Shown: piece after piece, positions 23,457 through 34,353 of the stretch
How positions within the stretch are numbered: the stretch's first letter is position 1
How the letters are laid out: each line of letters opens with the position of its first letter
Source: Spongilla lacustris
Lineage: Eukaryota > Porifera > Demospongiae > Spongillida > Spongillidae
DNA length: 64,000 bases
Direction: 5' to 3'
Assembly (NCBI GenBank): GCA_949361645.1
Contig: OX442415.1
Coordinates: 18,958,783-19,022,782, forward strand
Made by a program: the position numbers and the translations under genes
The notes under the pieces: generated by a model
What the model saw: only the letters and a program-made list of their open reading frames with translations
The model's database searches: none
What the model was told of the DNA's origin: nothing

Positions 23457-25555
23457 ATGTCTAAAGAGGAGCATCGACTGATGTTCGAGAAGTTTTGCCA
23501 TGAAAGATATGTAGATAATAGTAGAAGAACGAGCAAAACCGTTAGCGAGGAGAAAGCCAAGAGGATTCGTCAAGCTGTTAAGGGAGAGCATATATGCTCT
23601 CCCTTAACAGCTTGACGAATCCGTGACGCCACTACTATAGTAGTGGCGTCACGGCTTCTTTCAGACATTGAGTGAATAGAACAAGGTGAGCTGCTAAACT
23701 GCGCAGAGTTGGAGTTGACTGATGTGTTATGTCTCCCGGTTAAAGCCAAGGTGAGTAAATCAAGAAAGATACGCCTACGTGAATGCCATGCAGGTAGTGT
23801 ATACGGATAGGGGGAGGGAATGTGCTCCTTTGTCATCCTCCTCCTCAAGATAAAATCTAACCTTCTATCCTCTATCCTGTTAAGAGGCACAGTGTGCATT
23901 TTCCATTTTAGGAAGGGCATTGCATGCATGGCAGGTGCTTTGTAGAACTGTAGGTTATATATGTATGTGTATTGTTGGTGTTTCTTATGCATCTATGTAT
24001 TATATATAACAACTGCACACGTACGATTCATAATTGCTTGAATGTTGGATTTCTTTCTACTTAACAGAATGAAAATGACAAGACTATTTTTGGTCATTAT
24101 CGTGTGGTTGCTATGGTTGAAAAGTTCTATGACATCCTTGAACGTATACATCCATTCATTGGAAAGTAGTCATGTTGGTTACAAAAAAACCCTGGCAGAA
24201 GTTTGTTTTATGTGTATTTGTTGTAATTAGCATGCATCACACAAGTCATACAGCACTGTGCATATTAATAGACTGACAATTAATTAAGTGTGCATCAAAA
24301 CAGTTATAATATTATTTATGTCAGTATGTCAGTATTGCACTCTCAAATTTCAGATACAGAAAACGTATGACTGCCTACCTAGAGAAGTATGTGCAGTATT
24401 TCTGTAACACATGTTCAATTTGTCAATTTAAACAACCCCAGAATAGTACTGCTCCACTTAGACCAATAGTGTCATCAGGTTTTCTAACTCGATGCCAGCC
24501 TGCTAAAGTGATTATGTTATGTCAAGCATTTTACTATTATTCATATGCCTCATCCTACATATTTAGATTGACCTCATTGATATGAGACATATGCCTGATG
24601 GTTCATATCATTACATTGCTCATTACATGGATCATTGGTCAAAGTTCCATATTCTGTGGCCTTTAATGAAAAAATCAGCAGTTGATGTTGCTGTTGGTCT
24701 AGTGAAAAGAGTATTTCCCTCCTTGGGCCTTCCCAAGATCCTGCAATCTGACAATGGGAGGGAGTTCATCAACGAGATTGTGAAAGAAGTTGTTCGATCA
24801 TGGCCCGGGGAGGTTGTTATAATCAATGGGCGTCCTCGTCACTCGCAGTCACAAGGGTTGGTTGAAAAAGGTAATCATCTTGTAGAAATGCAGATTCAGT
24901 CAATGAAAAATGAGAGGAAGGAGTCTGGAGATGTGCAATGGTCCGATTGGTTAGCTCGCATTCAATGTAAGTTGGACTAATCAATTAATTAATTAAATGT
25001 TCATGTCACATTCTTCTGCAGACAATCTTAATACTCAAGTATGCCGCACTTTGAAAAAAAGCCCCTATGAAGTGGTTTTTGGGCAACCTCCAAGAACAAC
25101 TCCATTCGCTGAACTTCCAAAGGGAAAGAACCCTTGTATTTTGGAGGAAGATTTTGCAGATCTCATTGCCACAGGTTAGGACACGAAAGTGCATAGAAGC
25201 AATTTGAACAGTCAGTGCATAATATGCAATCGAGCTAGGTGATCAATTGTATACTGGTACATGAACATGGCTTTCCTGAATAACTATATGTTCATCCACT
25301 ACAGGTGACGATGAAAACATTGCTTCTCCTCACTCATCTCCTCAAATGTTACCACCATCAAGAAGTCCCTTATCAAGCCCAGAAGTTCAATCACCAGTTT
25401 CAAGTCTGCAATTTTCATCTTCACCTTCAGCTCTGCCGCCATCACCTCTATGTCATCAGTTACCTGCTCAGTCACCAATTTCTGATATACAAGTATCTGA
25501 AACCATGTAAGGTTTGACATGTAAAAAAATGATGTTGCCATTTTATCACACCATT
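23457..25555 (+). pseudogene. Ginger A integrase, 5' and core exons
   Basis: ATG at 23457 opens MSKEEHRLMFEKFCHERYVD..., cut by the palindrome at 23563-23654; the block resumes as ELTDVLCLPVKAK with donor GTGAGT at 23751. Exon 24068-24200 carries the HH half of the H2C2 zinc motif (HVGYKKTLAE) after a frameshift. Exon 24354 on carries CNTCSICQ. Exon 24569-24966 is the catalytic core: IDLIDMRHMPDG (first Asp), LQSDNGREF (second Asp), RPRHSQSQGLVEKGN (Glu), all three acids kept. Exon 25021-25174 has the NLNTQVCRTLKKSPYEVVFG block typical of integrases. Later exons encode a Ser/Pro-rich linker. The donor after the CCxC exon is degenerate (no GT), another sign of decay. Confidence 0.75.
23563..23654. 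repeat. Two overlapping perfect palindromes (60 bp and 34 bp)
   Basis: 23563-23622 is a perfect 60-bp palindrome centred on GCATATATGC. 23621-23654 is a perfect 34-bp palindrome centred on CTACTATAGTAG. They share two bases. The left arm of the first is integrase coding sequence (AKRIRQAVKGEH), and the mirrored arm runs into a stop, so the gene is broken here. Confidence 0.95.
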
Positions 25556-26390
25556 TTAGGGATGCCAAATGTTTTACAGTTCCTGTAATCAAGTCTTTGC
25601 CTCATTCAACTCCACCTTCCAAGATTTCATTGTCTTCTGCATCTCCTGATGAAGTTTTATCACTTCCAAGTCAATCTTCAGTCTCACATTCAAATTCTCC
25701 AGTTATAAGGCCGTTTGTCGAGCATGACAACATAATATGTTGCATAGTATATTGATATAACCTTTCAGTGAACCAAGAGTGACATCACCAAAGACTACAC
25801 TAACAACAGCACCCGTCATCTAAAGATTTAGAGAAGAGGCCGACAATGAGTATCGAAAAAATGCAAAACGAATGAAGATCCAGTATGCCAAGCGCAAACG
25901 TCATCAAATCAAAACGTATTCTGCAGGAGATAGTGTCACAGTAAGAACACCCAGAAATGAACGATCGTCAACTGATATGCCGTGCTTGCTGTGCTATATT
26001 TTGGAAGCTAAGGATGATCATTACCGCCTTCAGTGAGTTTTTTTTTTGTCTGTGTTTGTCTATTCTTAAACTTTCTATCTACAACTACATGTACGTCTGA
26101 CTTCTGTATGAATAGGTGTGAAAATGGAATAATATGAACTTGTTATCCAAGTGGTGAGCTAATGCCTTACACCGGATCTGTCCCTTTCAAGTATAGTGCA
26201 GACAGTTCTAAGCTACCTACTTTAAGCCTAAGGGAAGCTGCTAGAACCAAAAAGGACCTGTTGAAATGCAATTGTACAAAAGGATGCAAGAACAGGCATT
26301 GTCCTTGTAAAGGATCTGGCGGTTATTGTACAAGTCACTGCCACCCAAAGCGTGCGTGTACAAATAAGGAGTGCCATGAAATGTAGAGTA
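25556..26390 (+). pseudogene. Ginger A post-integrase segment and Cys-rich domain
   Basis: After Ser-rich exons, exon 25769-26032 reads as FREEADNEYRKNAKRMKIQYAK... then GDSVTVRTP and YILEAKDDHYRLQ, the segment that follows the core in KRBA2-like integrases; an in-frame stop near 25820 damages it. The next part (26160-26385) ends in a 10-Cys cluster CNCTKGCKNRHCPCK ... YCTSHCHPKRACTNKEC, a CXC-like zinc domain known in these transposases from memory. Confidence 0.6.
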
Positions 26391-27178
26391 ACTGGGGCTG
26401 ATGATTGTGATGATATAAATGAATTGAAGGTAAAGAAAAACAGAAAGAGTGTCAAAACTGCCAAGCACAAGGCCGAAGCTACAATGATAAAATCAGTTCA
26501 AAGTGGATATTGGCTTGATGATACGCACATGGATGCAGCATCATCACTTTTATCCTCCCAATTTCCTTCCTTGTGTGGTTTGTATAGCACATTGCTAGGG
26601 CAGAACATATCATTTCCTGTTACAAGAGATTCCTTTGTTCAAATACTTAATGCCATTGGATTACAATTCAGCACACCCAATCGTTTACTGTTAATGTGTT
26701 TGACAGCAAATTCTCTACAATACCTATGGATGTAAAGATGCAAATTGCTAATTTGTTGTGCTGTAGTAGCTCACGGATCACAGCAAGATTTCATAAAACT
26801 CAAAGTCAGATTGGATCATCAGACTGTGGAGTATTTGCAATAGCATTTGCTACTGATTTGGCATTTGGATTGAACCCAGCAAGTCATCACTATGAGCAGG
26901 ATAAGTTCCGACCACATTTCATACAATGTTTGAAAAGTGAACAAATGACACCGTTCACTTCAAATAACATCCAACCAGGAAAGCCTAAGACAGAGTATTT
27001 GTATGTATATTGTCACTGCTGCATGCCAGATGATGGTGAGGAACGGATGGCTCGGTGCACTGGTTGCAAGGAATGGTACCACGAGTCATGTGAAAACATT
27101 CCCCAAGCAGTATTTAAAGATGATTGTAATGACTGGATATGTAAAGTGTGCATTTCTAGAGAGAAACAGTCTGCTTAG
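26391..27178 (+). pseudogene. Ginger A Ulp1-like protease and PHD finger
   Basis: WLDDTHMDAASSLLSSQFPS opens a Ulp1 (C48) type protease. The catalytic His lies in HWITI after a frameshift near 26653, the Asp in VFDSK and the Cys in SSDCGVFAIAFA, with a Gln (SQIG) before it. The C-terminus is a PHD finger: CHCCMPDDGEERMARCTGCKEW...HESC...WICKVC. The frameshift means this copy cannot make the whole protein. Ends with stop at 27176. Confidence 0.75.
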
Positions 27179-27416
27179 TTGATAACCACCCTTAATACAG
27201 AATAGTCAGATTGTCCTCTTACAATTGTCATGGTTGCGATTCAGTTTATAAATGGACTGTATTTGATACAAGTGAATGTGTGCATGTATTGCACTGTGTA
27301 TAATAACTGGGCAGAATGCCGGGGCACACTTTTTATTAGGACCTCAAACCTACACCCTAGAGCTATGCCTATGCACGTATATTGATGTTTAATTCACTAA
27401 TAAGAGCATGCCACAG

Positions 27417-27417
<1 letters not shown>

Positions 27418-27444
<27 letters not shown>
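27418..27444. repeat. Poly-C run
   Basis: About 27 consecutive C just inside the right end of Ginger A. Confidence 0.95.
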
Positions 27445-27447
<3 letters not shown>

Positions 27448-27529
27448 CCATGATATAATATTGCTTCTAGGCTGCAGAAGTTTACAAATTGCGCAACGTA
27501 ATCTGTGTGCGCAATTTATAAATGGACCG

Positions 27530-27644
27530 TGCATATACGATTCACAGTTTGCGCAACAATTTATAAATTGTTGCGCAATACATAGATTCACATAATGCGC
27601 AGCGCAATTTATAAATTGCGCAAATTCACAATTTGCGCCTAACA
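27530..27644. repeat. Ginger A right TIR
   Basis: Inverted copy of 23325-23440. A further run of the same palindromic words extends inward to about 27480. Confidence 0.85.
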
Positions 27645-27899
27645 ATTATACTATGAATTCAATGCGTAAATAAAAATAATAGATCAACAGCTCGAAATTA
27701 GGCAATGGCTTTTCATTCTACAGCAAATCGGCTTACTAAATCATGCTATGCAGTCGGACCAACCTCGCAGATAATCGAACAACTTTCTTTGCTTCTATAA
27801 GACCTTTTCCAACTTTACGAAATATGTGTCCAGTTTTCGACGTAGTTTTAGATCATCGATTTACGGACCCACTTACGCGATTTATCCAAGTACCTAAAT

Positions 27900-28070
27900 A
27901 TGCAACAACGCGGAACTGAAACAACAGGCAACATGTTACGCGGAACTGCTTGAAACAACAGGCAACATGTTATTGACAGTTACGCGGAACTGCATGCCTG
28001 AAACAACATGTTACGAAACAACAGGCAACATGTTACGCGGAACTGAAAACAACGGGCAACTATTGGAACT
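27900..28070. repeat. CAACATGTTACGCGGAACTG minisatellite
   Basis: Irregular units of about 30-45 bp built on CAGGCAACATGTTA and CGCGGAACTG; also at 40070-40290 with extra units. ACATGT makes each unit partly self-complementary. Confidence 0.8.
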
Positions 28071-29350
28071 GGAAAGAATATTATACAGGCTAGACATATT
28101 TGATTGATTTGATTGATGCATACATATAAACACACATACATATGCAAAAAGGCAAGTAGTGGCACGATGTGTACGTGCACTAACAATATAAGATCGCTAA
28201 CTTTGGATAGCTAATATTTAAATGGTTGAACCATGGTAGATCCGCCCCTGCATGACAATGCACTATCAACTATTACTACGAATTTTAAAATTGAGTCAAC
28301 CTATAGGAAGCATCTTTTTTGTAATGCAGCAATGAATTCATATCCCAAAATCGTTTGGTAAATTTTTCTACTGCCGGCTGTCGAACTATTACAACCCTGA
28401 GAATTCGAACTAATCAATAGATGACTCAGTGACCTCCATCGACTCAGTATACGTAACATCCATCTGCTCCATACTTCCACCTTAATTCACAGAGGAGCTC
28501 TGTGTTGCGTCCAACGTTGTCGCCAGTTTATGCATGCAGCACTAATGTGGAATTTTTTCTGCCTCATTGAAATAACTGCACGTACTTGTAATTAGCAACT
28601 TTAACTATGAATATTTAAAGGGGGGGCTACAGCTTCCCCCCACCCCTTGGATCCGCTACTGGACCGACAATGTTGTTTGCGTCGCTGCCTGGAGGCTCTC
28701 GCGGTCTGGGAACCGGGTTGATTTGGAGCAGTTGGTTGACTAGAGTCGCCAGGGGCCTGTAGATTCGCGATTTTATCGCGATTTTTCCCACCCGGGATGT
28801 CACCCAACTTAATTGTTCGCAAACCATACCCAACAAATCATATAGCTTACTGCTGATTGCAGTGATGATTGGGACAAAGCAATGATGTCTGCCTTATTTG
28901 CTATTTGCACCACAGTTCAGTCAAATATAGATATTTGTCCACTGGGTTCAGTCTTCAAATAATGCATGCCATTGGTAACCTTGCCACTGCAACATGCAGT
29001 TGAACTGGTTGAAGCACAAGAAATACTTTAAAAATAGCACTACAACAGCGGCTGCCATTTTTATAGGATGCCAAATCTAACTTCTCTGCCTATATGTGCA
29101 TGCATGTTTTTCTCTTTCGTTACTTTGAAGTGAACACGTGTATGGGTACATGATATGCGGTACTAAATAGCTGTATAACTAATGCAGCATGCATGGTAGG
29201 CAGGTGCAGTGCGCCCAAACCTCATGAAAGGATCTCTGATCTGAGGCTGCAAAACTATACATGTGACAAGTTTAGCTGAACATTTCTTTCATTTTGCTTT
29301 CCTGATTTGCATACAGCTCAACTTCCGGCATGCACATACACCATTCACGC

Positions 29351-29360
29351 TATATATAAG
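29351..29360 (+). promoter_or_regulatory. TATA box of fibrinogen gene 2
   Basis: TATATATAAG, 49 bp before the conserved ATG at 29409, same context as gene 1. Confidence 0.5.
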
Positions 29361-29408
29361 TGCGTTATAACCCTAACTGCATGGTTATCTGCGCCAAGAC
29401 ATAAAGAA

Positions 29409-31882
29409 ATGGTTTCTCCGCTCTGGATCGTCGCGTTATGCGCAGTGACCCAGGAAAATCTGTCGCCCGGAAATTGTGTCGCGGCGACAGTTTTTCCTCA
29501 GGAAATTATGTCGCTCACATTTAACGTAGCGACCGTATATCCTAAGGAAATTCTGTCGTCAGGAAATACTGTCGCTCGACATGGAATACAACATACACTC
29601 AGTACTGCTAGCTTTCTGCTGTAACCAAACCTATTTCATCCTCTTTGTAATAAGAACGAAAGAAACTGTTTTCGAAGAAGAACGTAACAGAATGATTTTG
29701 TCGTGAAGTGCTTCGCGATAACAAAGGTGGAGTGAAACTACTCGTACTTCGGAACATCTTGCGCTAAATAAACGTTCTTGAAGGATATCATTGCTCTGAA
29801 CTTAATGGTGGTCACTTTGGACAAGATAAGACGCTGTCCAAAATAGCGGAGAAGTTTATTGGCGTGGAGTGGTAGATGACGTGAAAGAATTCTGCAAACG
29901 TGTGCATGACAAGTGCCAAAGAGCAAACAGGTTCTATGCATATGTACATGTGCGTAGAAAATTTGAAAAGACATCAGCAGAGCTCCACCCAAGTCCTGCA
30001 TGTAAGGGGTGAAGTATGCATGGCACACCGTGCATATAGATATTGATTTGATTGGTCCTTTACCACAACAGCCCTGAGCCCCTGCCATCAGAGTTGCTGC
30101 ATGAGTTTCTGTTACACTGTTTGGTTTTAACATAACAGATCAAGGTCGAGAATTTGTTATCAATGTACCTTAATTATTAACAGCAGCAGCATTTATGTGT
30201 TTGTTAAAATGAAATTGTCATTCTAAGGTGAATTGTGGCAGAATCACTGGAGTACAGTGTAACCTGACGCGTGCATATCATCCTCAGAGTATAGTGGTTT
30301 GGATGAGGGGTTTAACCAAACACTTCAGCATCATGCAATTGCAGCAAAGAAATTGAGACTGATCAATATCTTTATGCTATGTACCTTTTTATATCGTTTT
30401 TCTATTCAAGATTCGACCAAATATTCCCCCTCCCCCTTTTTTGGTATATGGCAGCCATGTTCATTTGCCCATTGAATTAAACTAAGCTTGTATCCAGATT
30501 CTTATGACATGAACAGCAATCTTGAAATAAAATTCAGGTATTTATAAATGCTAGTATTTGTACATATTCACATGCAGGCAATGATAAGGGCATGCTGCAA
30601 CAACAAAGAGAATTGCCGCTGTGTATCTCACTTATTGTAACAGGATCTGCGTCAAAGAGTTTCATCAAGTATACATGTATATACATATCACATAAATCTA
30701 TGAATCCTGTATGTGTTTTCATCCTTTGATGAGAGTTATGTATATGGAACAGTATATACATTAAGCGATCTAAGATACAGCAGAGTCTGCAGGGTGTTTG
30801 GGCCAAACAATTACAGCAGCCGGGTTATTTATGCATATTGAGTGTTCGTTCTTATTACAAAGAGGAGCTATAGGATATATAGGTTTGGTTACAGCAGAAA
30901 CCTAGCAGTAGTGTAAGTCGTATTCGGACCGATACATGTCGAGCGACAGTATTTCCTGACGACAGAATTTCCTTAGGATATACGGTCGCTACGTTAATTG
31001 TGAGCGGCATAATTTCCTGAGGAAAAACTGTCGCCGCGACACAATTTCCGGGCGACAGATTTTCCTGTGACACCGGTAACCATTTAGCCTCTATAACATG
31101 TATACATGTATGCTCGAGCTATTTATCACGTGACACCAGACTGCATGTATACATATCTGCATGTATGCATGATCTTGAGGCGGTCGTTGCTATCAAATTG
31201 CAGGGTTGTTTTTTGAATCTTTTCCCCCATGCATGCATATACATGCAGCCAATTGCAAACATTAAACATTTCGCGACTGCGAAGAGGCGTACAGGCTGGG
31301 AAGCAGCACGAGTGGTGTGTACAACGTTCAACCGGACAAGAACAGACCGGCCTTTGTAGTGTATTGCGACATGACCACGGACAAAGGTGGCTGGACTGTG
31401 ATTCAGCGAAGAAAGAATGGATCGGTGGACTTCTACCGTGACTGGACCGATTATGTCCGTGGATTCGGAAGTGTGGAAGGAGAATTCGTCTTAGGTCTCG
31501 ATAAGATCAATCGACTCACTGGAAAATACGATTCTCAGCTGCGTACCGACTTAACTGACTGGAGCGGTGCTACAGCTTACGCTAAATACAGTATTTTCGG
31601 TACAGGAAATTATGCGTCTACGTACAAACTTACCGTGTGGCGTGTCCGGATACTCTGGTACAGCTGGCCTGGAGACTCTCTGACCTCCCACAACGGCATG
31701 AAGTTCTCCACCTATGACCAGGATCACGACACTTGGGATGCCGAGAATTGCGCCGTTACGTACAAAGGAGCCTGGTGGTACAATGCATGTCACGCTTCAA
31801 ACCTCAATGGCAAGTACCTCGGCACTGCTAGCAATGGCGGGGTCGTCACCAGTTGCCTAAGGGAGGAGCAGATGGGAGTGTG
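29409..31882 (+). pseudogene. Fibrinogen-related gene 2, disrupted
   Basis: The signal exon starts at 29409 (MVSPLWIVALCAV) and is cut at 29446 by Ginger element B. The rest of exon 1 and its donor are missing. The domain exon would start at 31249 after an acceptor shared with gene 3 (CATGCAG), but the fifth codon is TAA (31263-31265) where gene 3 has CAA. The domain then reads well from FRDCEEAY to NGGVVTS. A 7-base and a 5-base insertion near 31638 and 31669 jointly restore frame but add residues (VWRVRILWYSW). Homology ends at about 31854, before the last 24 residues of the domain. Three independent lesions make this a pseudogene. Confidence 0.85.
29446..31072 (+). mobile_element. Ginger DNA transposon B, decayed, 130-bp TIRs
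   Basis: 1.63 kb. Left TIR 29446-29583 and right TIR 30938-31072 are inverted copies built from AGGAAATNNTGTCG modules in both orientations. The right end reads ...CCTGTGACA next to CCGG. A plus-strand integrase relic is readable in pieces: NGGHFGQDKTLSKIAEKF (zinc motif), DIDLIGPLP (first Asp), ITDQGREFV (second Asp), YHPQS and SGLDEGFNQTLQ (Glu), spread over 29780-30345 with stops and frame breaks. Ginger1 elements are reported to have 40-270-bp TIRs and CCGG targets, which fits. The left flank is not CCGG, so the left junction was altered. Confidence 0.75.
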
Positions 31883-32376
31883 AAGAGGAATGCTGATCAC
31901 ATCAAGGATGTGTTGCACCCGAAGGCCTGAGGGACCAGCCACAGTGTCCTAGGAGAAGGACCGCAAGATTGCTATAATGTTGAAGTTTGGCTCCAATGAA
32001 ACGGGTGTTGTGTGGACAACAGGAGGTACCGTTGTTGGAGAGTTGGGATGCTTGGAATTCAACAGTTGCCATGTGGCATCATTGTTAAGGGCAATTCCGC
32101 TGGACTGCAGAATGCCTAGTGACACAGCCTGGTCAATTACTGTAGTGCGCTGGTTGATAAATGTGCTGCAAGCACCCCTTTTATGGTTTGCCGTTGGGGG
32201 GAGGGGGAGGGGGCTGAAAGGGGAGGGGCGGACCGTAGGTGGAGCTGTCACAGGGAGGGCGCGGGAGGGGGGCACCCCTCCGCCCAGCTAGGCCTAGGCT
32301 AGGGGGTATGGGGGAACGCTCCATTGGGGTCTGGGACAGAGCCCTAAAAGCCTATGCTTTCGGCTTTGGAAAACCC
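31883..32376. other. Mosaic of retroelement scraps and GC-rich repeat
   Basis: Just past the fibrinogen breakpoint the sequence reads GGADGSVKRNADHIKDVL, possibly the tail of a retroelement polyprotein. A G-rich segment follows, with one copy of a GC-rich dispersed repeat (about 32238-32315, inverted). No gene. Confidence 0.4.
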
Positions 32377-32454
32377 TAGTCTCGTACCCAGACCCACACT
32401 CGCAGTAGCGGATGGATTACATCACCGCTACGCAATTGCATTATACTGTAAGCG

Positions 32455-32490
<36 letters not shown>

Positions 32491-32502
32491 TTAATAATAA
32501 TT
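32455..32502. repeat. (AAT)n microsatellite, probable retrotransposon tail
   Basis: About 15 AAT units in the position expected for the 3' tail of the minus-strand element. Confidence 0.7.
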
Positions 32503-32569
32503 TCATGTGCATGTAATATACACATAGGCAAGTAATGGCATATATTAGATATGCACTTGTATACTGCCC

Positions 32570-33811
32570 CTAAAATGCGTAGCATTTACAAAAAATAGAT
32601 AAATCAACATTGTTCAGCATTAACCTAAACGTTCTTTCTGAGGATGATTTAACAACAGTGTCAGGCAGTGAGTTCCAAATCGGTATGATTCTAACTGAGA
32701 AGAAATTTGCACGGTAATTGTGATGTGGTGTTGTTAGAGGACTAAGTTTGATGGAGTTCCCTCTTGTTGTATAAGGTGACAAGTTTATGTGGAAAAAATC
32801 TGATGCATCAAGGTCAACAAGTTTTTTCACTATTTTAAAGCACATAACTAGATCCAAAAACACTCTTCTATACTCCAATGAATGAAATCCAAGCATAGAA
32901 AGCCTATCAGCATAACTAGTCATAGGTATCTTTATTCTTTTAAAGAGTGATCTGGTAAAGTAACGTTGAACTCTTTCAAGAGTTTTAATATCTTTTACAA
33001 GCCAAGGATTCCATACTGGAGCATTATATTCCAGAATGGGTCTCACATATGAATGAAACACTCGACACAGCGCAGATAAATTCAGTGTACGAAGAGCTTT
33101 AAGTAGGAGTGAACACCTTTGAAAAGCCTTAGCAGCAATATATGCACAATGCAAGCTCGGTTTAAAATCAGATGTGATATGTACACCTAGGTCACGGATA
33201 TCAAAAACTCTATTCAAAAGCACGCCACCTAGAGAATAAGAGTGACTCGCTGAGTTACGCCCAAAGGATATCACGCTGCACTTCTGAAATGCAATATTAA
33301 GCTGCCAGGTTTGAGACCACACACTAAAATTTAATAAAGATAAAGTCAAAGGTGAAGATGAGTTGGATGAATGAGTAGCATAAAGTTTGGTATCATCTGC
33401 AAAAATTTTAGCTTGAACTGGTGGCTCTAAACACTCAGGAAGGTCATTGATATAAATGAGGAACAATAGAGGTCCAAGTACTGATCCTTGAGGAACACCA
33501 CTGGATACAGGTAGGGAAGAAGATAAGGACTGACCAATATAGACTTGCTGTGAACGATTCGTAAGAAAAGAAGATAACCACTTTACCAAGGAAGAACTAA
33601 ATCCATAGCATTCCACTTTATGCAGAAGCTTAGTGTGAGATATAGAATCAAACGCTTTAGCAAAGTCTATATACACAGAATCAACCTTATCGCCAAAATC
33701 AGTATGTAGAGTCCATTTATTAAGTGTCATTAACAATTGAGTACAAGTGGAACGCCTGGCAAGAAAGCCAAACTGGTCTTTCGAGATAAGACTGTTTGAA
33801 CGTAGAAAGGT
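32570..33811 (-). CDS. Non-LTR retrotransposon reverse transcriptase, 5'-truncated
   Basis: About 413 codons open on the minus strand, from SLISKDQFGFLARRSTCTQL to the stop. RT motifs in order: DFAKAFDSISH (block A), SGVPQGSVLGPLLFLIYIND (block B), KIFADDTKLY (catalytic FADD, block C), GVHITSDFKPS. These are followed by the long C-terminal segment of the CR1/Jockey-like group (LRTLNLSALCRVFHSYVRPI, LEYNAPVWNP). Endonuclease and the first RT blocks are absent, as in a 5'-truncated insertion. An AAT repeat at 32455-32502 (ATT on the coding strand) lies about 70 bp past the stop, probably the element's simple-repeat tail. The long intact frame suggests a fairly recent insertion. Confidence 0.9.
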   Translation of the reverse strand, partial: TFLRSNSLISKDQFGFLARRSTCTQLLMTLNKWTLHTDFGDKVDSVYIDFAKAFDSISHTKLLHKVECYGFSSSLVKWLSSFLTNRSQQVYIGQSLSSSLPVSSGVPQGSVLGPLLFLIYINDLPECLEPPVQAKIFADDTKLYATHSSNSSSPLTLSLLNFSVWSQTWQLNIAFQKCSVISFGRNSASHSYSLGGVLLNRVFDIRDLGVHITSDFKPSLHCAYIAAKAFQRCSLLLKALRTLNLSALCRVFHSYVRPILEYNAPVWNPWLVKDIKTLERVQRYFTRSLFKRIKIPMTSYADRLSMLGFHSLEYRRVFLDLVMCFKIVKKLVDLDASDFFHINLSPYTTRGNSIKLSPLTTPHHNYRANFFSVRIIPIWNSLPDTVVKSSSERTFRLMLNNVDLSIFCKCYAF

Positions 33812-33846
33812 AAAGCTTACGTACGTTTGGGTCTGGGTACGAGACA

Positions 33847-34353
33847 GGCAAAAAATAATAATAATAATAAATAAAGAGTATACGGATACTCACTCATACT
33901 TTTAAATAGCCTTTTTAGACGGTCCTACCCAGCGGCGGCGCAGCAATATAAAAAGTGACACGGCGGCCGGGGGGGTGGGGTGGGGGGGGGGGTTGGATAG
34001 CACCAGGGGGGACTGTGGGGTTGCAAACCCCACCTTACCCTGCCTGGCCATACCTTTTTGGCCATGTGAATCAGTATAAATACAAAGCAACACAACTTTA
34101 GCTAACAGATTGAAAGGTGAAATTTTTAAAAGGGAATTAGGATGGGAGTATTACTATAATATCAACCAACCTGGTTCATATAATGAATGAATGGGGGGAG
34201 GGGGGGGGGGGAATTAATCGGCGGGGCGGGTCTATAGGTGGAGGGGAGAGGGGGACCTGACCTCACCCTTTCGTTTTAGGATCATGTGTAGCACTTCTTC
34301 CCTCCTTTATATAATACGCCACCAGTTGATTTAGTTTGCTTAATCTACCATAG
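33847..34353. other. G-rich non-coding stretch
   Basis: AAT repeats, then two G-rich patches (33967-33993 and 34195-34213). No gene and no sign of the missing 5' TIR of Ginger C. Confidence 0.4.

Larger units (their letters stand above)
23325..27644 (+). mobile_element. Ginger DNA transposon A, full length, decayed
   Basis: 4320 bp. TIRs of about 125 bp begin TGTTA and end TAACA and are flanked by ATTA on both sides (23321-23324 and 27645-27648). The TIRs are built from GCGCAATTTATAAATTGCGC palindromes. Inside, on the plus strand and split by introns, are an integrase of the type found in Ginger transposons and in vertebrate KRBA2/GIN1-like genes, a Cys-rich domain, a Ulp1-like protease and a PHD finger. 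A gypsy-like integrase with an accessory cysteine protease and PHD finger, bounded by TIRs, is the published Ginger1 plan. The ATTA duplication differs from the CCGG/CCGT usual for Ginger1. Confidence 0.8.
27890..29445. repeat. Upstream block of fibrinogen gene 2 (pairs with 40060-41716)
   Basis: A 1.55-kb block nearly colinear with 40060-41716. Contents in order: an array of CAACATGTTACGCGGAACTG units, a short relic of a retroelement 3' end on the minus strand (28080-28190, resembling the 3' flank of the 32570-33811 element), a hAT-like end (TTGGATCCGCTACTG), the TCGCGA block, the conserved TATA core and the signal-peptide start. It shows that genes 2 and 3 arose by segmental duplication. 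Confidence 0.85.
32377..33846. mobile_element. Inverted-repeat-bounded segment carrying an RT fragment
   Basis: The motif GTCTCGTACCCAGACCC occurs at 32379-32395 and inverted at 33829-33845. It resembles the TIR start of the Mutator-like element at 37800 (TAGCCTCGTCCCCAGGCCC). The enclosed segment holds the RT fragment and an AAT repeat. Either a LINE fragment landed inside a MITE or a DNA element captured it. No target duplication was found. Confidence 0.45.

Noticed and set aside
24569..24980. Gypsy retrotransposon or retrovirus for the integrase
   Set aside because: No reverse transcriptase, gag or LTRs nearby; the termini are inverted repeats with a 4-bp duplication.
23325..27644. Polinton/Maverick element, because integrase and a cysteine protease occur together
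   Set aside because: It is 4.3 kb, with no DNA polymerase B, packaging ATPase or capsid frame. The Ulp1-PHD arrangement fits Ginger better.
29446..29624. In-frame extension of the gene 2 signal peptide into TQENLSPGNCVAATVF...
   Set aside because: These codons are the Ginger B TIR; the same sequence appears inverted at 30938-31072.
32570..33811. Host gene for the 400-residue frame
   Set aside because: Clear reverse transcriptase blocks with FADD, and a simple-repeat tail close downstream.
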